Of a stretch of 64,000 nucleotides of DNA, positions 1 through 12,537 are shown in pieces. The notes beneath the pieces were generated by a model that saw only the letters and a list, made by a program, of their open reading frames with translations, did no database searches and was not told the origin of the DNA. Each line of letters begins with the position of its first letter. The stretch's first letter is position 1. The stretch is from Mangifera indica (Eukaryota > Streptophyta > Magnoliopsida > Sapindales > Anacardiaceae), in the NCBI RefSeq assembly GCF_011075055.1, contig NC_058146.1:5456001-5520000 (forward strand), in the 5' to 3' direction. The position numbers were made by a program, and so were the translations under genes.

Positions 1-251
1 TAGGAGATAATTGTCCTTACATTGAATATTCAAAGTTAATTGGGATATAATGATCAGTAATATGAACCTAAGAAGGAAATGCTGATGATCTGGTAAAATT
101 GATCTCACCTTGTTCTATAATTACTTTTTCATTTTGTCATGTGACTCAATTCCACACTATCAAATTTAACCTCCAAGATCAAGCACATGAAATCGTCTTA
201 ATTTAAATTAATACACATAAATTATTTGAAATAATAACCCTAGATTCATCA
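1..251. other. 3' flank, no gene seen
   Basis: AT-rich sequence downstream of the minus-strand bHLH-like stop codon. It probably contains that gene's 3' UTR. I see no ORF, RNA gene or repeat in it. Confidence 0.5.
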
Positions 252-1493
252 TCATGGGTAATCTTGATCAGCATTTCCACTCCAGTTTCTAATAGCTTTC
301 AATAAGGCTTGTTCCACCACTTGAGCATCAATGCTTTCACCATTTTCTTCACACTGCAAATAGTAAAATCACGAACAGATTAATGCTATGCAATGTCTCA
401 GAAATTTTACTTAAAAGTCATTTTATACGCATTAATTAATGAAACAAATTAAGAAGTTGTTTTAATTCTTACTAATTTTCCTCCAGTTGCTTGTAAACTG
501 AATGTTTCAGTACAAGAAACCCTAGCTTCCAGTACATTGAGACCCAATTCTTCGAAGGCTTCTAATATGAAGACAAGTAGGCCTTGGCAACTCTTCTTCG
601 AAAACACATTTATAAAAATACCCTTTTCTAAGTTTTCCACTGTAACCTGCCGTGTACACATAGACGTGAAAACTTGCATCAATTACGAGCATAGTTGCCA
701 AGAAAAAAAACCCAGTAGATGATTAATAAAATGATGATTTAATGAAGTAGAAAAATAAATGGAGCATACAATAGGCAAAGGGTTATGGTGAACATTTGAA
801 GTTTGTGCATTTTCCATATCTTGATTGAGTCTTTCCACTTTCTGTTTTAGCTCTGCAATGTACTTTGATGCATCTACTATGATTGATGTTTTGTTGAGCT
901 GCCACGAATTTAACAAACAAAATCAATATAAATGTTAGAACCCACCCGGTCGAACATTTTTCAAATCCTCAAAATCGTAGATTAATCAATTACTAAATAA
1001 ATGTTTAAACGAAAAAAGACACAGGTTTGATAGACTTAATAGACAACAGCTTGTTTGTTATGGCGTTCTCTTACGGACTAAGTCAATAATAAGTTTCCAT
1101 TGTCCACCTAAAAGAATGAACATGACGTGGAGAATGATGAGAAATCCTCATGAATGTGAAAGACTTGATTGATTAAAGAATAAAATGTACAAGTTAGAAT
1201 ACATGTATTATAAGACAGATTTATATGATGAAGACGAAGATAGAATTTAGTCATTTTAGTGACACAAAAGGGGCAAGATATGGAGGAATAAAGAGAAGAG
1301 GAAGGATTTATACAATTGATGAAGAGATGGTTATATCAAATCTATTAAGAATGAGAAGAATTGAAAGAAGAAAGCCAATGAAAAGAAAGGCATCAGAGAT
1401 AGAAAGGGCATTTACAGCATGAGAATTAGTAATTGAACGAAGAAGTTGCAGCTTCTCATGCAGTGCTGCTTTCTTGTGTTCCCTTGAAACCAT
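252..1493 (-). CDS. Non-basic bHLH / ACT-like transcription regulator (At2g40435/At3g56220 type)
   Basis: Four coding exons on the minus strand, 1493-1416, 898-770, 646-473 and 353-252, all with GT-AG borders, give 26+43+58+33 = 160 aa. The protein starts MVSREHKKAALHEKLQLL and enters a helix-loop-helix (about residues 5-50) with NKTSIIVDASKYIAELKQ as helix 2. It lacks the usual DNA-contacting basic region. Residues about 70-135 resemble the ACT-like dimerisation domain of SCREAM/bHLH93-type proteins. It ends NADQDYP just before TGA at 252-254. The family is described as plant transcription regulators of unknown target. An inhibitor-like role, forming dimers that do not bind DNA, is my inference from the missing basic region. 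The start is the first ATG of the family-typical MVSRE motif, preceded on the coding strand by a polypurine-rich leader. All exons keep frame and no damage is visible. The family call is firm; the ortholog assignment is from memory. Confidence 0.88.
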
Positions 1494-1841
1494 TGTGTAG
1501 TTTTCTTTCCTTCTTTTTTTTTTTTTTTCTCTCAGCTGCCCTTTTCTCTTGAGCCCCTCTCAATTTCTCTCTCTTGTTTCTTTCTTTCTATCAACAGCGA
1601 GGGCTGAGGCTGTTTAAACTTCAAGGAGGGGATGAACTCTCAAATCTATATGATCCTTAGCACATGACTGCCTCAATTTCTCAACAACAAATAAATAAGA
1701 CAATCTTCATCAACTTACCAGATTGCCCCTTCTCATCATCCAAACATGCATACGAAATCATGGACTTAATTTGGTTGATGATAATTAATTAAAAATAGCT
1801 AATCTTTCTTTGGGTAAAATAGTTTAGTTTATCACAATATA
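1494..1841. promoter_or_regulatory. Upstream region of the bHLH-like gene
   Basis: On the plus strand this is pyrimidine-rich (poly-T and CT runs about 1500-1600), so the coding strand of the bHLH-like gene has an AG-rich leader. That is common in plant 5' UTRs. No convincing TATA box was located. Confidence 0.35.
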
Positions 1842-2033
1842 ATGAGCAATACTATGTGTACCAATTTTTTGTACACAATTCATGTAAACAGTGATGTGTC
1901 ATCATGTAATTATGTGATTTTAAAATATGTGTTATCATATGATAAAAAAACATCAAATTATATGATAACACCTCATTTGTGTATACAAATTGTGTATAAA
2001 AAATGTGTATACATAGTTTTATTGCAATAATAT
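1842..2033. mobile_element. AT-rich palindromic MITE (family A)
   Basis: The two halves are inverted copies: the left arm carries a GTGTCATCATGTAATTATG-like segment and the right arm its mirror. Ends read CTATGTGTAC and, inverted, CTATGTATAC, with AGCAATA-like and CAATAAAA-like flanks. No ORF. The same structure recurs more than 20 times in this window. Confidence 0.7.
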
Positions 2034-3249
2034 ATATATATATAAAATTTGAAATTGTTTATTAGTAAATTAAAATAAAATTTTGTTAAATGGAACATAT
2101 GTTTTTATAATGAATGGAATATATTAGTATAGTTCACAATGTCGTTATTCTCAAAATATAAAACCATCAAGTGAGAGTCCAAAAATTTAATGAAAATAAA
2201 TGCACATTTCTTTTGCCACCCCATACCTTTATCATTTCAATTAAAAAAAAAAAAATTGAAGTATAAGTGAAAAAAGCATTGATTACTCATGACAGAGAGA
2301 GAGAGGCATTGTATAAATTTGAACATGCAAAGGTAACGCCTCACTGTATCGCACCAATTGATTATAACTAAGAATCAATGTGTAATCTCCAAACTACTAT
2401 ATATAAAGTATGCGAATTCTATATAAGATTATTGCCCTTTCATTGCTTTGATCTTTGGGCGAAGTATCAAATCAATCATGCGAATTTGAGGATAATATAT
2501 CTATAAATAACAGGAGTTCTCAAACCTTATAAGTTTGAAATACGAAAAGGGTTTCGTCTTCTTTTAAGGAAAGTAGAAACAAAAGGAAAATAAAGTGAAA
2601 GTGGGCAGATTGGGGAAAAGGAAAAAAAGGATATATAAATGGGATTTATATTTTTGTTAAGGGGAAAAAATGGGGAATCATGAGCTCGTGATGGAGAGGT
2701 AGTGAAGGATAATGACCATCGAAAGAAGTGAAGAGGATAGGAAGAAGCAAAAAAAGCAGCTTTGGTTGTGAATTTAGAATGCCTCCAAATACTCCTCACG
2801 GGGGCTTTCTCTCAACACTCACCAGCCTTCATCTCTTTGTCTTTTTCTCTACACGTGCCATTTCTACCCTGCTCATCACCATCGCCACTCCATTGATATG
2901 ATCTTAGTTCTTGGAATATAAGTTAATTCGGTTAGAAACCGATTACATCATGCTTAATTTAAGTTGATTAAAATACAAAGTTCTATCTTCTTATGGAAAC
3001 GTATATTTTTAGAGACATTTTCTATATAATCAAATTTTGTATAGCCGAGAAAGTCACATGCAAGCCCGGCTACTGGCTCCCATACCCAAACCTGTCGTTT
3101 CCTTGAAGTTGAACTCCCTTTTCATCACTCTCTCACTCTTGTACTAAGAACGTCATACATTGAAATTAGTGGGATGATTTCTGTCCTGTCGCTATATATA
3201 ACTATGCGTGATCTCATATCTTATTTACTCTGTCAAAATGAATTTTTGT
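2034..3249. other. Intergenic, no gene seen
   Basis: AT-rich with purine-rich runs about 2530-2760. Short ORFs here lack recognisable motifs. I see no RNA gene or repeat that I can name. Confidence 0.4.
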
Positions 3250-3800
3250 TATCAACTGTTTAATGTAATTTTGAACTTTGTACAAGATAAGCTAATATAA
3301 CCTTGATAAGAATTTGAAGAGATTCCACGGTAATGACATGAAACAATTAAAACTAAGAAAAAGAAAAAGGTAAGACAGTGTTTTTAACATGATTGAGCAT
3401 AATGATAAGTATATATGCGTCTACAGTGTAGATATTAGTTGGTTTGTATTATGTTAAGAATACAATAGAACTCAATTTTGTCTCTTTTTTACTATACCTA
3501 TGCCTTTTCTATCACATAATCCTTTATATTTACAGGATTATTGAAGATAAATTATATACAAATTAAAATGACTTATGATTTATGATATTAAAGTAAAAGA
3601 GAATATTAATAAGATAAGAAATATCTCTATTAACAAGGAAAAATATCTACAAAAGATTCTATATGGATTCCTCGTTTAGCAAATGTTTGCTTGTTGTCTT
3701 GACCTGAAAAGCTTTCTTGCTTTTTCTGTTGAATATTGGATGGAATACATATAAGATACCATTCAATTGGTGATTAGCATTTGCTAGTTGGTAGTCTTCA
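3250..3800 (+). repeat. Diverged direct repeat, copy 1
   Basis: This stretch matches about 5735-6330 with many substitutions and small gaps. Shared landmarks include GAAGAGATTC, AATATCTCTATTAAC versus AATATCTCAATTAGG, and a TGTTTGCTTGTTGTC core (about 3684 and 6227). Two same-orientation copies about 2.5 kb apart would fit LTRs of an old retroelement, or two insertions of one element. The edges are approximate. Confidence 0.5.
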
Positions 3801-5734
3801 TGACTTGGACATAGGTTAAGGTAAGCCTTGAATAAAAATTTTGCAGAGTGGAAGGTATAGCACAACAATTGTTTTCAGTTTTTGAAGTGTGAGGAGGACT
3901 TCAACAACTTCAAGAATGTTTTGCCTTGAAAGGGATGCCACCACGTTGAGATTTATCACATATTTTAGATTGAGACATGCAAGTTAGCATCATAATAACT
4001 TCATACATTTTGAGCTATGTATCCATCTTATTGTTCCATTTCTTTATGGAATATGATTGATCATGCATTATTTACATCTTGGCATGACCGACACATTTCT
4101 AAGGATGAGATTGAATGATTAAGATGAACTTTCCTTCACTTTTTTGTTTTGGCTATAAAAGGAGAGAGATAGTGATATAAACTACCAACATTTGCATAAA
4201 GTCTTCTTTCTAGCTATTCCTATAGGTCCTCATACACTTTCTAAAGGTCTTCTAATTGATTAGAAGAACATTATCCCTAACTTGTATGATGATGAATATT
4301 TAATCTTAAGAGTTTTTAGTATCATTGAGTCTAACATATATGCTTTTACTTTTTCTTTATGTAAGTGAAAGTTAATACCTTTTTCTTTTTTCACATTTAA
4401 ACAGTCTTTGATGTTTAGTCTTTACCTACAAATAAGTAAAGTATCTAACTGCAAACTCACCCATATCTCTCTTTATACTAGATAGCTAAAATTTTTTTTT
4501 TACACTTATGTGATGTGTTGTGTAAAGACTACTATAAACCTCTATCAAAATCTTTTGTTTTTTCTCAATATCATGTAAGATACAAACTTGGTCTTGAAAT
4601 CTCAATACACCTATCATAAGATAATCTATCTTGAGTGAATCTATTATACTTAGACTTATTTGTCTATACCAATCATGACTTAGTTGTAAAACCTTGAATT
4701 CATGAAAATTTTGTCTTTAATCTTGCCAATGCACTAGTCACAATTGTAAAATCCATTTTCAAGGGCAAAACTATCATTTTATATGTATTTAAGGTTATAG
4801 ATAATTGTGGCAGGAGTTACAAATTTAGATAAGTGTTTTTGTTAAGTTTTTAAGATGATAAACGACTATCCATGAAAGTTGCACATCCATTCATTCAATA
4901 CCATGTTAGCATAATGAATAATGTGTCCCATATAATATTTTAAAGTGTTGCACAACTGTGCATGGAGTGGTTCATGCTTGTGCATACATAGATACAATTT
5001 TTTATATAAGACACATTATCTCAAATTTTGCTTACTATCCCATAATTTTCTACAACATCCTTATCCAATATTCTAAATGAGAGAAAATGGTTCGTGTAGA
5101 GCATTAATCTAACGATCAGAGGGGAGATTCCAACAGCTAAGAGAAACCAAATTCGACCCCAAATTTTGCAACTTAGAAACCAAGTAGGAGACATGTTGAG
5201 TTTTGTTTTTGCTTTTCAATAATGTAATATGTTGTTGAATGTTAATTAAATCATATGATGTAAATGGGTATGTGTAAGATGATGATATGGGTAATTATAC
5301 AATTGAAATTAAATATTATGTTGACGTTGACAGTGGTTTAAAGGCTAACATCTTCATGATTATGTGATTTGTAATTCGATATAACAATATGCATGCATTG
5401 ATTTTAGGGATAAATAATAGGTTCAGGTTATATTGATGCAATCATATGAATATTATGCTTGTTGAATGTTGTTTTTGCAAGTTCATGATTGGTTTAAGAT
5501 AATATGAGAATGTATTACCTTATTTATGATTTGAGGATTGTTTTTGGAACATTTTATCATATTTTAGCTTGTTAGAAAGCATGGAAAAACCTTTGGATAT
5601 GAATTGATGCAAAACCATTGATGAAGGATTTGCCAATATTTTGAGTTATGAAGGTGACGAAGGATTAATTGCAGCAAAGACCTTTCTTTTAGTGTCAAAC
5701 TATTTATGTAATTTTTCATTACCAATTAATGTAT
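3801..5734. other. Sequence between the diverged repeats
   Basis: No preserved polyprotein ORF is visible. A TATA-like GGCTATAAAAGGAGAGAG sits at about 4151 followed by an AC-rich start-like stretch, the kind of promoter found in LTRs or genes. No coding sequence follows it. The content is otherwise AT-rich and uninterpretable by eye. Confidence 0.3.
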
Positions 5735-6330
5735 GTTATTTTGAGCTTTTCGCAAGATAGCCTAAGATAGCAACCATTAGAATTGAAGAGATTCTAATAT
5801 GTCTATTATGATATGATATGAAACAAACAAAACTGAGAAAAAGATAAAAAAAATAAGATAAATTTTTTAATATGATTTAACCTAATGATCGAAATATCTA
5901 CATTTACGATATAATTATTAGCTTAATTGTCTTATGTAAAAAATAAAATAAACTTTGTTTGACTACGTAGTCTCTTCTCTCTCACATAATACTTCATATT
6001 TTATATGATTATTAAGATAAATTGCATTTGAATTAGGATAACTTAGGATTCCTTATTCCAATAAAACACCAACATTGTTTTTCTATTTCAATTGAACAAA
6101 AAAGACATATTAACAAAATAGAAAATATCTCAATTAGGATGGTTAGAATATTTTCCTATTTTTGCTATGGATGTGGCATATGAGAATATCCGTAGAAGAT
6201 TCTAGACAAATTTCTTGTTTAGTTGATGTTTGCTTGTTGTCTCTAGTCGAAAAACTTTCCCTTTTCCATTGCTAAATATCGGATAAGAAAATTCCAAACC
6301 ATCTAATTGATGCTTACTGTTTATTAGTAT
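5735..6330 (+). repeat. Diverged direct repeat, copy 2
   Basis: Second copy of the segment at 3250-3800, in the same orientation and clearly decayed. It lacks ORFs. Confidence 0.5.
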
Positions 6331-7870
6331 ACAAGGGTGAAAGTACAAGTTTGTCAAATCTAAGACACTAAAGTGCTATCTTACAAATAAAGTGGCCTTA
6401 ACTATCACTTGATAAACTAAAAGACTAGTTTGATATTTTTACCACACTCATATATAAGTTGTGGTCTATGTAATTTTTAATTATAGCTTTTAATAAACAA
6501 ATACATCTCTCTTAATTTTTCTCATATTTTTCTAAGAGTTTTTTGCTCTCTTCTTTCGTCTTCTTTGCTTATTTATTTCACAAATTAGGGTTAGGTCTAT
6601 ATGCTTCAATCTCTATCTGACTTCACATATCCTATCACTGTCAAAACAAGTTGGATACATGTAGAGGTAAACTTCAAATGGAATTTTGTGGGTTGGAAGG
6701 TATCATACAATACCTATAAAAAAAACTTATTAAAAGATGAAAAAATAAAAACTTTTGTTTCCTAGCGAGCTGTATATGATCTCTGATGGATGAACGTGTC
6801 ACGAGATGTTATCAACATATGCATTTCACAGTTCAAATGCAAGTTTGGAGTTGGCTCCTTGCTTCCAGCATTGTCTCCATTCTACACAGACAAATCACGC
6901 ACCCACCTATTCACGTGTGCGTTTTAATCATTACAACAAAACAATTCTCTCCATAAATCTTCACTGCTCCAACCTTGTCTCTTGCTTTCCCTTACAATCT
7001 TTCCCAAGGTAGGGTTTGCAACCTCCTCTATTAATATTCCGGAAATAATATTAAAAAAATAAGATATAGTTTTTAATTCTGATCCATATCTTAATACTTA
7101 AAAATTGTCTTCACAGCTCATTTATTTTACACTAAATTCGAAAGCTGTTTAAATTTGTTGTATGAGTCACATTTTGAATTGATGTTGTTTTGAATGAAGA
7201 TGCATTTAGTGGAGGTATAGCTATTTTTATTTTTGTGCAGTAGTGGTATGTAAGTGTATGGCTAAGTCTGTCTGCACTCTGCCAAATACAAACAACTTTT
7301 ATAACGTCGAATGGCATAATTCAAAGTTTGAAGAACACTGAACTTCAACATTTTGTCGAATGAGCGTGACTGGATGCTTATCAGTATGATGATACAGCCA
7401 AAAGGGTGAGAAAGATACAAATCAAACAGATAAGCAATTTGTCTCAAACTTTTGAAGGTCTATTCAACCTAGTCTTCCTTAGAACTTAGTTATGGAGTCA
7501 TCATCTAGTACTGCTTCCATCAGTTTGAAACCTTCACTAACTCCATTAAATGAACCTTGGTTTTGCTTTAGTTGCTAAAAAGTTGGAGATCAAGAAGATT
7601 TTTTTCTAGCTTTTGTTTGTTCTCATTCGCACGTTTCATTCTTTTGAAAAAAATTGGTTAGTAATTAACTAATATATTAGTATTGATTGGCAAGTGTTTA
7701 ATTTGTTGATCTGTACACGTTTTGGTGACGACTTGAATATTGTTATAAATGCTTTTCATGTCATGTGACAAAATAAAACAAAACACAAAACAAAAAATGG
7801 CATCAAAATAATAATTAATAAGAGCATATTTTAGCTAGTTCCCAATAAAGCATAGTCGAGGTATTTCTGA
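6331..7870. other. Intergenic, no gene supported
   Basis: A 68-codon ORF (6806-7012, plus strand) has no motif I recognise and no splice context. The rest is AT-rich without clear repeats. Confidence 0.35.
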
Positions 7871-8010
7871 ACAATAAAATTATATACACAAATAATGACA
7901 TTTACATGTGATTATGTGTTATTTTATTTTTAGTTTAAAACTATTCACTTGTATGAAACACGTCATTGTTTATACACAAAATTATGCATATTATTTATGC
8001 AAATAATACT
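7871..8010. mobile_element. AT-rich palindromic MITE (family A)
   Basis: It starts ACAATAAAATTATATACAC and ends in a mirror-type GCAAATAATACT end. The core has ACATGTGATTATGTG with a degenerate inverted partner. Same family as the element at 1842-2033, opposite orientation. Confidence 0.6.
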
Positions 8011-8749
8011 TCTCATTTCTGAAATCAGAAATGTTGCTCGTGACATTCTATATACCACTTGAAAATTGAAATATTTTGGCTAGATGACAACCCAAGACAC
8101 TCATGCATTATCTTCCTTAACCTCTTTTTGAAAATTTCACTCTCTCTTAAAACTTTTTCTTTTGTCATCTCTAATTGATCAACATTAAAAAAAAAAAAAC
8201 TACTGTTTTATATATAATATGCTTTTAATATTCTTTTCCCTCTTCTCATAATGCAAGTTATATTTATCTATATAAAGATTTTACGTGTAGGATTCTTGTG
8301 ACTAACTAGATAAACTCACGTGAGTTGCTCTTCGGGAAAGTACATTCACATGCAACTGCGAAAGGAGGTAGGGATCAGAGAGCAAGTTTTGTACTTGTAG
8401 ACAACATGTTACTATATGCAGAGTGGAAAACAATTTACAATGGAGCATGTTATAATTCTGAAGAAGGTCCTTGACATACCTAGTCTGGGAGAGAAAGAGA
8501 TTATTTTATGATCTTGTAACATGAATACCCAAAAAAATAGTGCAAAGGACCCAATTCAGCCGTAACAAAATTAATTTGCTATATGTCTTGACATAGCAGG
8601 ATTGGTACACAAGCTAATTGCAGAGTCTCATGTGTGCCCATTTAAGTCAATTGCCATAACCATTCTTGGATCTTTTTATTGTAAACAATCAATAACAAAA
8701 ATTAAACTCACAAAAAGTTTAAATAAATTGTGATTGATTGAGCTTTATT
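8011..8749. other. Intergenic, no gene seen
   Basis: AT-rich, with no ORF or repeat that I can support. Confidence 0.35.
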
Positions 8750-9185
8750 AAGCCGGGTTGAGTTGATATTGTATGATTCATTAAATCTCACGAGTAGTTT
8801 GATTGTGTTAGAGAGTAAAGTCTCATATCTAATAAATACAATACCAGTGTGAGAGGTTTAGACTTTAACACAAGTCAACTGATTTTTTATAATATAAGTT
8901 TTAATCTTCGTATTTATAGACCCAATATGTATTTTTACATAGTATCAAAGAGTCTAACAACCTAAGATGTTTCTATCAAAAGACGGGTCTAATAGTCTAT
9001 GGTGGTTGCACTTTAGGGAAAGTGTTGAAGACTAAAGTTCCACATTTAATAAATACAATACAAGGAAGTGGTATATAAATATGAGAAATTGAACCTTAAC
9101 ACAAGATAATTAGTTTTTAAGTCAATTGGTTTTGTGTAATATGAGTTTTAATCTCCACATTTATAACTTTTAGTAGACTAAACTA
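8750..9185 (+). repeat. Tandem pair of an LTR-tail-like repeat
   Basis: Two related segments, about 8808-8930 and 9021-9175, share in the same order AATAAATACAATACMAG, TTTAACACAAG or CCTTAACACAAG, and AATATRAGTTTTAATC followed by ATTTATA. The first is followed by a TAGTATCAAAGAGTC string like a degenerate tRNA-iMet primer site. This resembles a widespread plant LTR or TRIM tail but is too decayed to assign. Confidence 0.4.
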
Positions 9186-9540
9186 ACACAATTTTTTTTA
9201 AATATAACTTAAGAAAAATTAAATCACATTTAAAGCTATTAAAACAATTTATGGATCCTATATATCATTATATAATTTAATTTATTTATCTTAAATATGT
9301 AGAATCTAATTTTGTTATGTTCATTATAATTGATAAATGTGTCTTTTAAATTGTTATAAGTTAATAAATAATTGTAAGATTAATTAGTAAATTAATTTAT
9401 TTAACCTTAGTTGTAGTGGACCTTAAAAATGTTAATTTATTCTTCCAAAGTCCATAGTCGTGTATAAGATGAAAGTCATACTTGCATTTAAAAGAAGATA
9501 AATGGTATATACTTACCCAATATTATAGGAGAGCAGTTTT
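9186..9540. other. Intergenic, no gene seen
   Basis: Very AT-rich sequence without ORF or recognised motif. Confidence 0.35.
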
Positions 9541-10105
9541 AAGTACCTTACAAAAAAAAAAAAGAACCAAAATCAACCCTAAAATTCGGAATCAAAATTG
9601 CGACTAAAGTTGATTCTAAGTAGGTTTTGGTTCTTATCCAGGGCCTATTTTTAATATTTTTGTATTTTAATTCTTTGTATGAATTAAAAAATAATCAAGT
9701 AATTAATTTAGCAAAACGATTTCGTTTTATGTTTTTTATATTGAAAAGAAAATTGTTAGGTTAACATCTAATCTAGTACTCTTATTTGAAGATTCAAATT
9801 ATTCCAAGTTGATTCTTGTTCCAAATACAATGGGGAACTAGAACCAGACTCAAAACCTGCTGGGTCCCCTATTTTACTACTTAGAATCTATGGGTGAGCC
9901 TCCATGGACCCTCTAAAAAATTCAGAAACCAAAAGTAGAATTGGAACCAACTAGTTGCTAGTATTAGGAATTGAAATTGATTAAGGTTGTTTCTCACCTA
10001 GAACCGAGATTGTTAGTTTCGGATAGCTTTTGATTCATACTTAGAAACTATTTTTTAATTAAAATTTATCTTTTAATTCTTTGTATGAACAAAAAAAAAA
10101 AAAAT
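9541..10105. mobile_element. Unclassified repeat unit with internal direct repeats
   Basis: Segments about 9600-9690 and 9995-10095 are diverged direct repeats, sharing a GGTTTTGGTTCTTATCCAG-like block and TTTTAATTCTTTGTATGAA. Between them lie AACCAGACTC- and GGAACCAA-type motifs typical of plant AACCGG-rich non-autonomous elements. A similar decayed block lies at about 14940-15100. Borders and class are unresolved. Confidence 0.35.
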
Positions 10106-12480
10106 TAAGTATATAATTTCACTATAGCTAATAGTTATCATCAAGTCCACCACATTATCACTAAAAGTTCACAAGGTTAATTGCTTAGGTCCTCAAGTTT
10201 GTTTGTTCTTTGGGTATAGTTGATTAAAACACGCACAATGTAAAAGCAAAAAGAGCGACAAGAGGTATGCTTTAAATATTTATTTTCATTGATGTAAAAA
10301 TGTCACAAGTATAGTGTAAAAAATTTAGTCTAATTATTTAAAAAACAAAAAACAAAGGAGAAACAGTATCCTTATTCATTTTGGCCTTGCTACGAAGAGG
10401 AAGTAGTAACGACATTGGTATACAATGCTCATATATAGTGGAACGTTGTTTTCATGATATGCTTTGAAACAAAAATCTCGATTTTTCATAGTCACTTATT
10501 TGTGTAAAAAGATAAATATTTTATAAAGTTTTACCCTCACTCAATAAACTAAGGGATAATTATTGTGTAATTAGACTATTTCTTAATTAAACTCATGAAA
10601 GTGATATTACTGAGGTAACTAGCTAATACATAGAAACTAATTGAACAAATTGCACGTAGTGGCAAGTCAAATTGTTTACACACAGATCGACTCTACAAAT
10701 GGTATAAGTTCTTCTATCCAAAACTAGCTAGAAGAGTGGGATTTGGGAGATTCAAACATTCTTACTATCTTTTCAACATACCAAATCCAACTCTTAGGAT
10801 CATAACATCACATCTAATCTTTATCTTTACTCATAACTGGATAACAATTAAGGCCGACCTTTTAGAGATCACTTTCTCTAAAAATAAAATTGGATCAATT
10901 GTCTAGATAAATTGTATTAGGGTTCAATTATACTCATTATGTAATTACACTATTATCCCTGCCTTTTCGTCTTATAAATAATGAATTATACAAAGGTTTA
11001 GGTATGACATTTTTTATATTCAATATTATTACATTATCAAATGTATCCATAATATTAATAACATAACGGTAGACATTTTTTACATCCAATACCATCTAGT
11101 AGGTTATAAAAAGTCTATTTTCTTTAATAACTTCTTATATCTTTATGGAAGTTGAATTAAATAAAATACATTACAATTTGAAGTTCATAACTTAGGATGA
11201 AACTTGTGTGTCAACTTATAGCCAAAAAACACACAAATAAATCGAATTCTCTCTTGTTTATTATACTGCATTGTGTATAATAAAATGATTGTTTAATCTT
11301 TTATCTCTTCTCAATCTCAAAAGTAGATATACAATCATGTAAGTTATGATTAAACATTCACAAACTTTAAAATCATTATCATACAACTAACATAATTAAT
11401 CCAAATCATTCTATTAAAATGAGATTAAGCAACAATACATTAACATAGATAAACTATTATATGACCTTAATACAAGAAAATTAGCTATTAATAGAGTTAA
11501 ACATCATATCTATATTATCAAATAACAATTAAATTCATTATTAACATCACAAATATTTGATAAGTATAAAAATAGGTAAAATGAACTTTCTTAGATCACC
11601 GACGAGATGAAATCATGACATCTAACCCTCTTTGATCGATTAACATCCTTAGTCTTTGAAATCATGCTCAAAGATCTCCAAAAATTTGAGAGAATATGCC
11701 ATAAATCTAAAAGACATGAAGCTTTCAAATGAAAAAAATCACAAACTATTAACTAGCATGATGGAATGGGCGTTCTTGCCCTATAATACCCATACTTCCT
11801 TGGTTCTGCTTGATCATTTCCATGGTCGTTTCACATCATGTTATGGTATATTGGTGAAGTTTGGAATGCCCGTTTCTCTAGCTCTAAATTTGTTTTATTT
11901 TATAACAATCTTGTTTAGACTTAAGTTGATATTCAAACTTAGAATGTTCATTCCTCACTAGGAATACTTGTTCTTCTTGGAAATTTCATTTTCCTTCTAA
12001 CTTTTGCTGTAATCAATCTAATTCAAGGGCGAAGTTCTCGTTTTTGCATCAAGTTTACTCGTTCTCCTACAAAAGAACATATAACCAAAATTAGAGTAGA
12101 ACTGAGATTGCAATGAACCAAAGTTCAATTAAAACAATGTAATTGAAAATGCAAATTTAAGCTTATCAACTAACTATGAAGTGATCAAACTAGGATCGAG
12201 TTTGATTATTTTTTAACAAGTCTGAATTCTGTTAACTGTTGTAGTATATTCTTGATGATGGATGGTGGATTGTTAACACTATGTGATCACAAAAAACAGT
12301 TGCCATTTTCATAAGCAACAATGCCATTTGCCTAACGTTTCAATTTTATGAAAGCTAGCTTGTACAGCAAGTTATAAGCTGTTTATATCTGGTAAATGAT
12401 AGACAGATGGTTACTCAAAATAAATATAACTCATGAAAAACTAGTGCGTTTCATGCAATGCTTTCTTCCTTTTGCAACTC
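10106..12480. other. Intergenic, no gene supported
   Basis: A 101-codon ORF at 11656-11961 shows no domain and unconvincing codon use. A short duplicated string about 11005-11095 repeats ACATTTTTTAYATYCAATA. Nothing else is supported. Confidence 0.35.
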
Positions 12481-12482
12481 AT

Positions 12483-12488
12483 TATAAA
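12483..12488 (+). promoter_or_regulatory. TATA box of the MFS gene
   Basis: TATAAA about 50 bases upstream of the MFS ATG at 12538. The position implies a short leader. Confidence 0.4.
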
Positions 12489-12537
12489 GCTAACATAACT
12501 TAACCATTTCCATATCTAGTTAGCTTCCAAAACAAAC

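Noticed and set aside
11656..11961. 101-codon ORF as a gene
   Set aside because: No domain, no splice context, and irregular codon use in AT-rich intergenic DNA.
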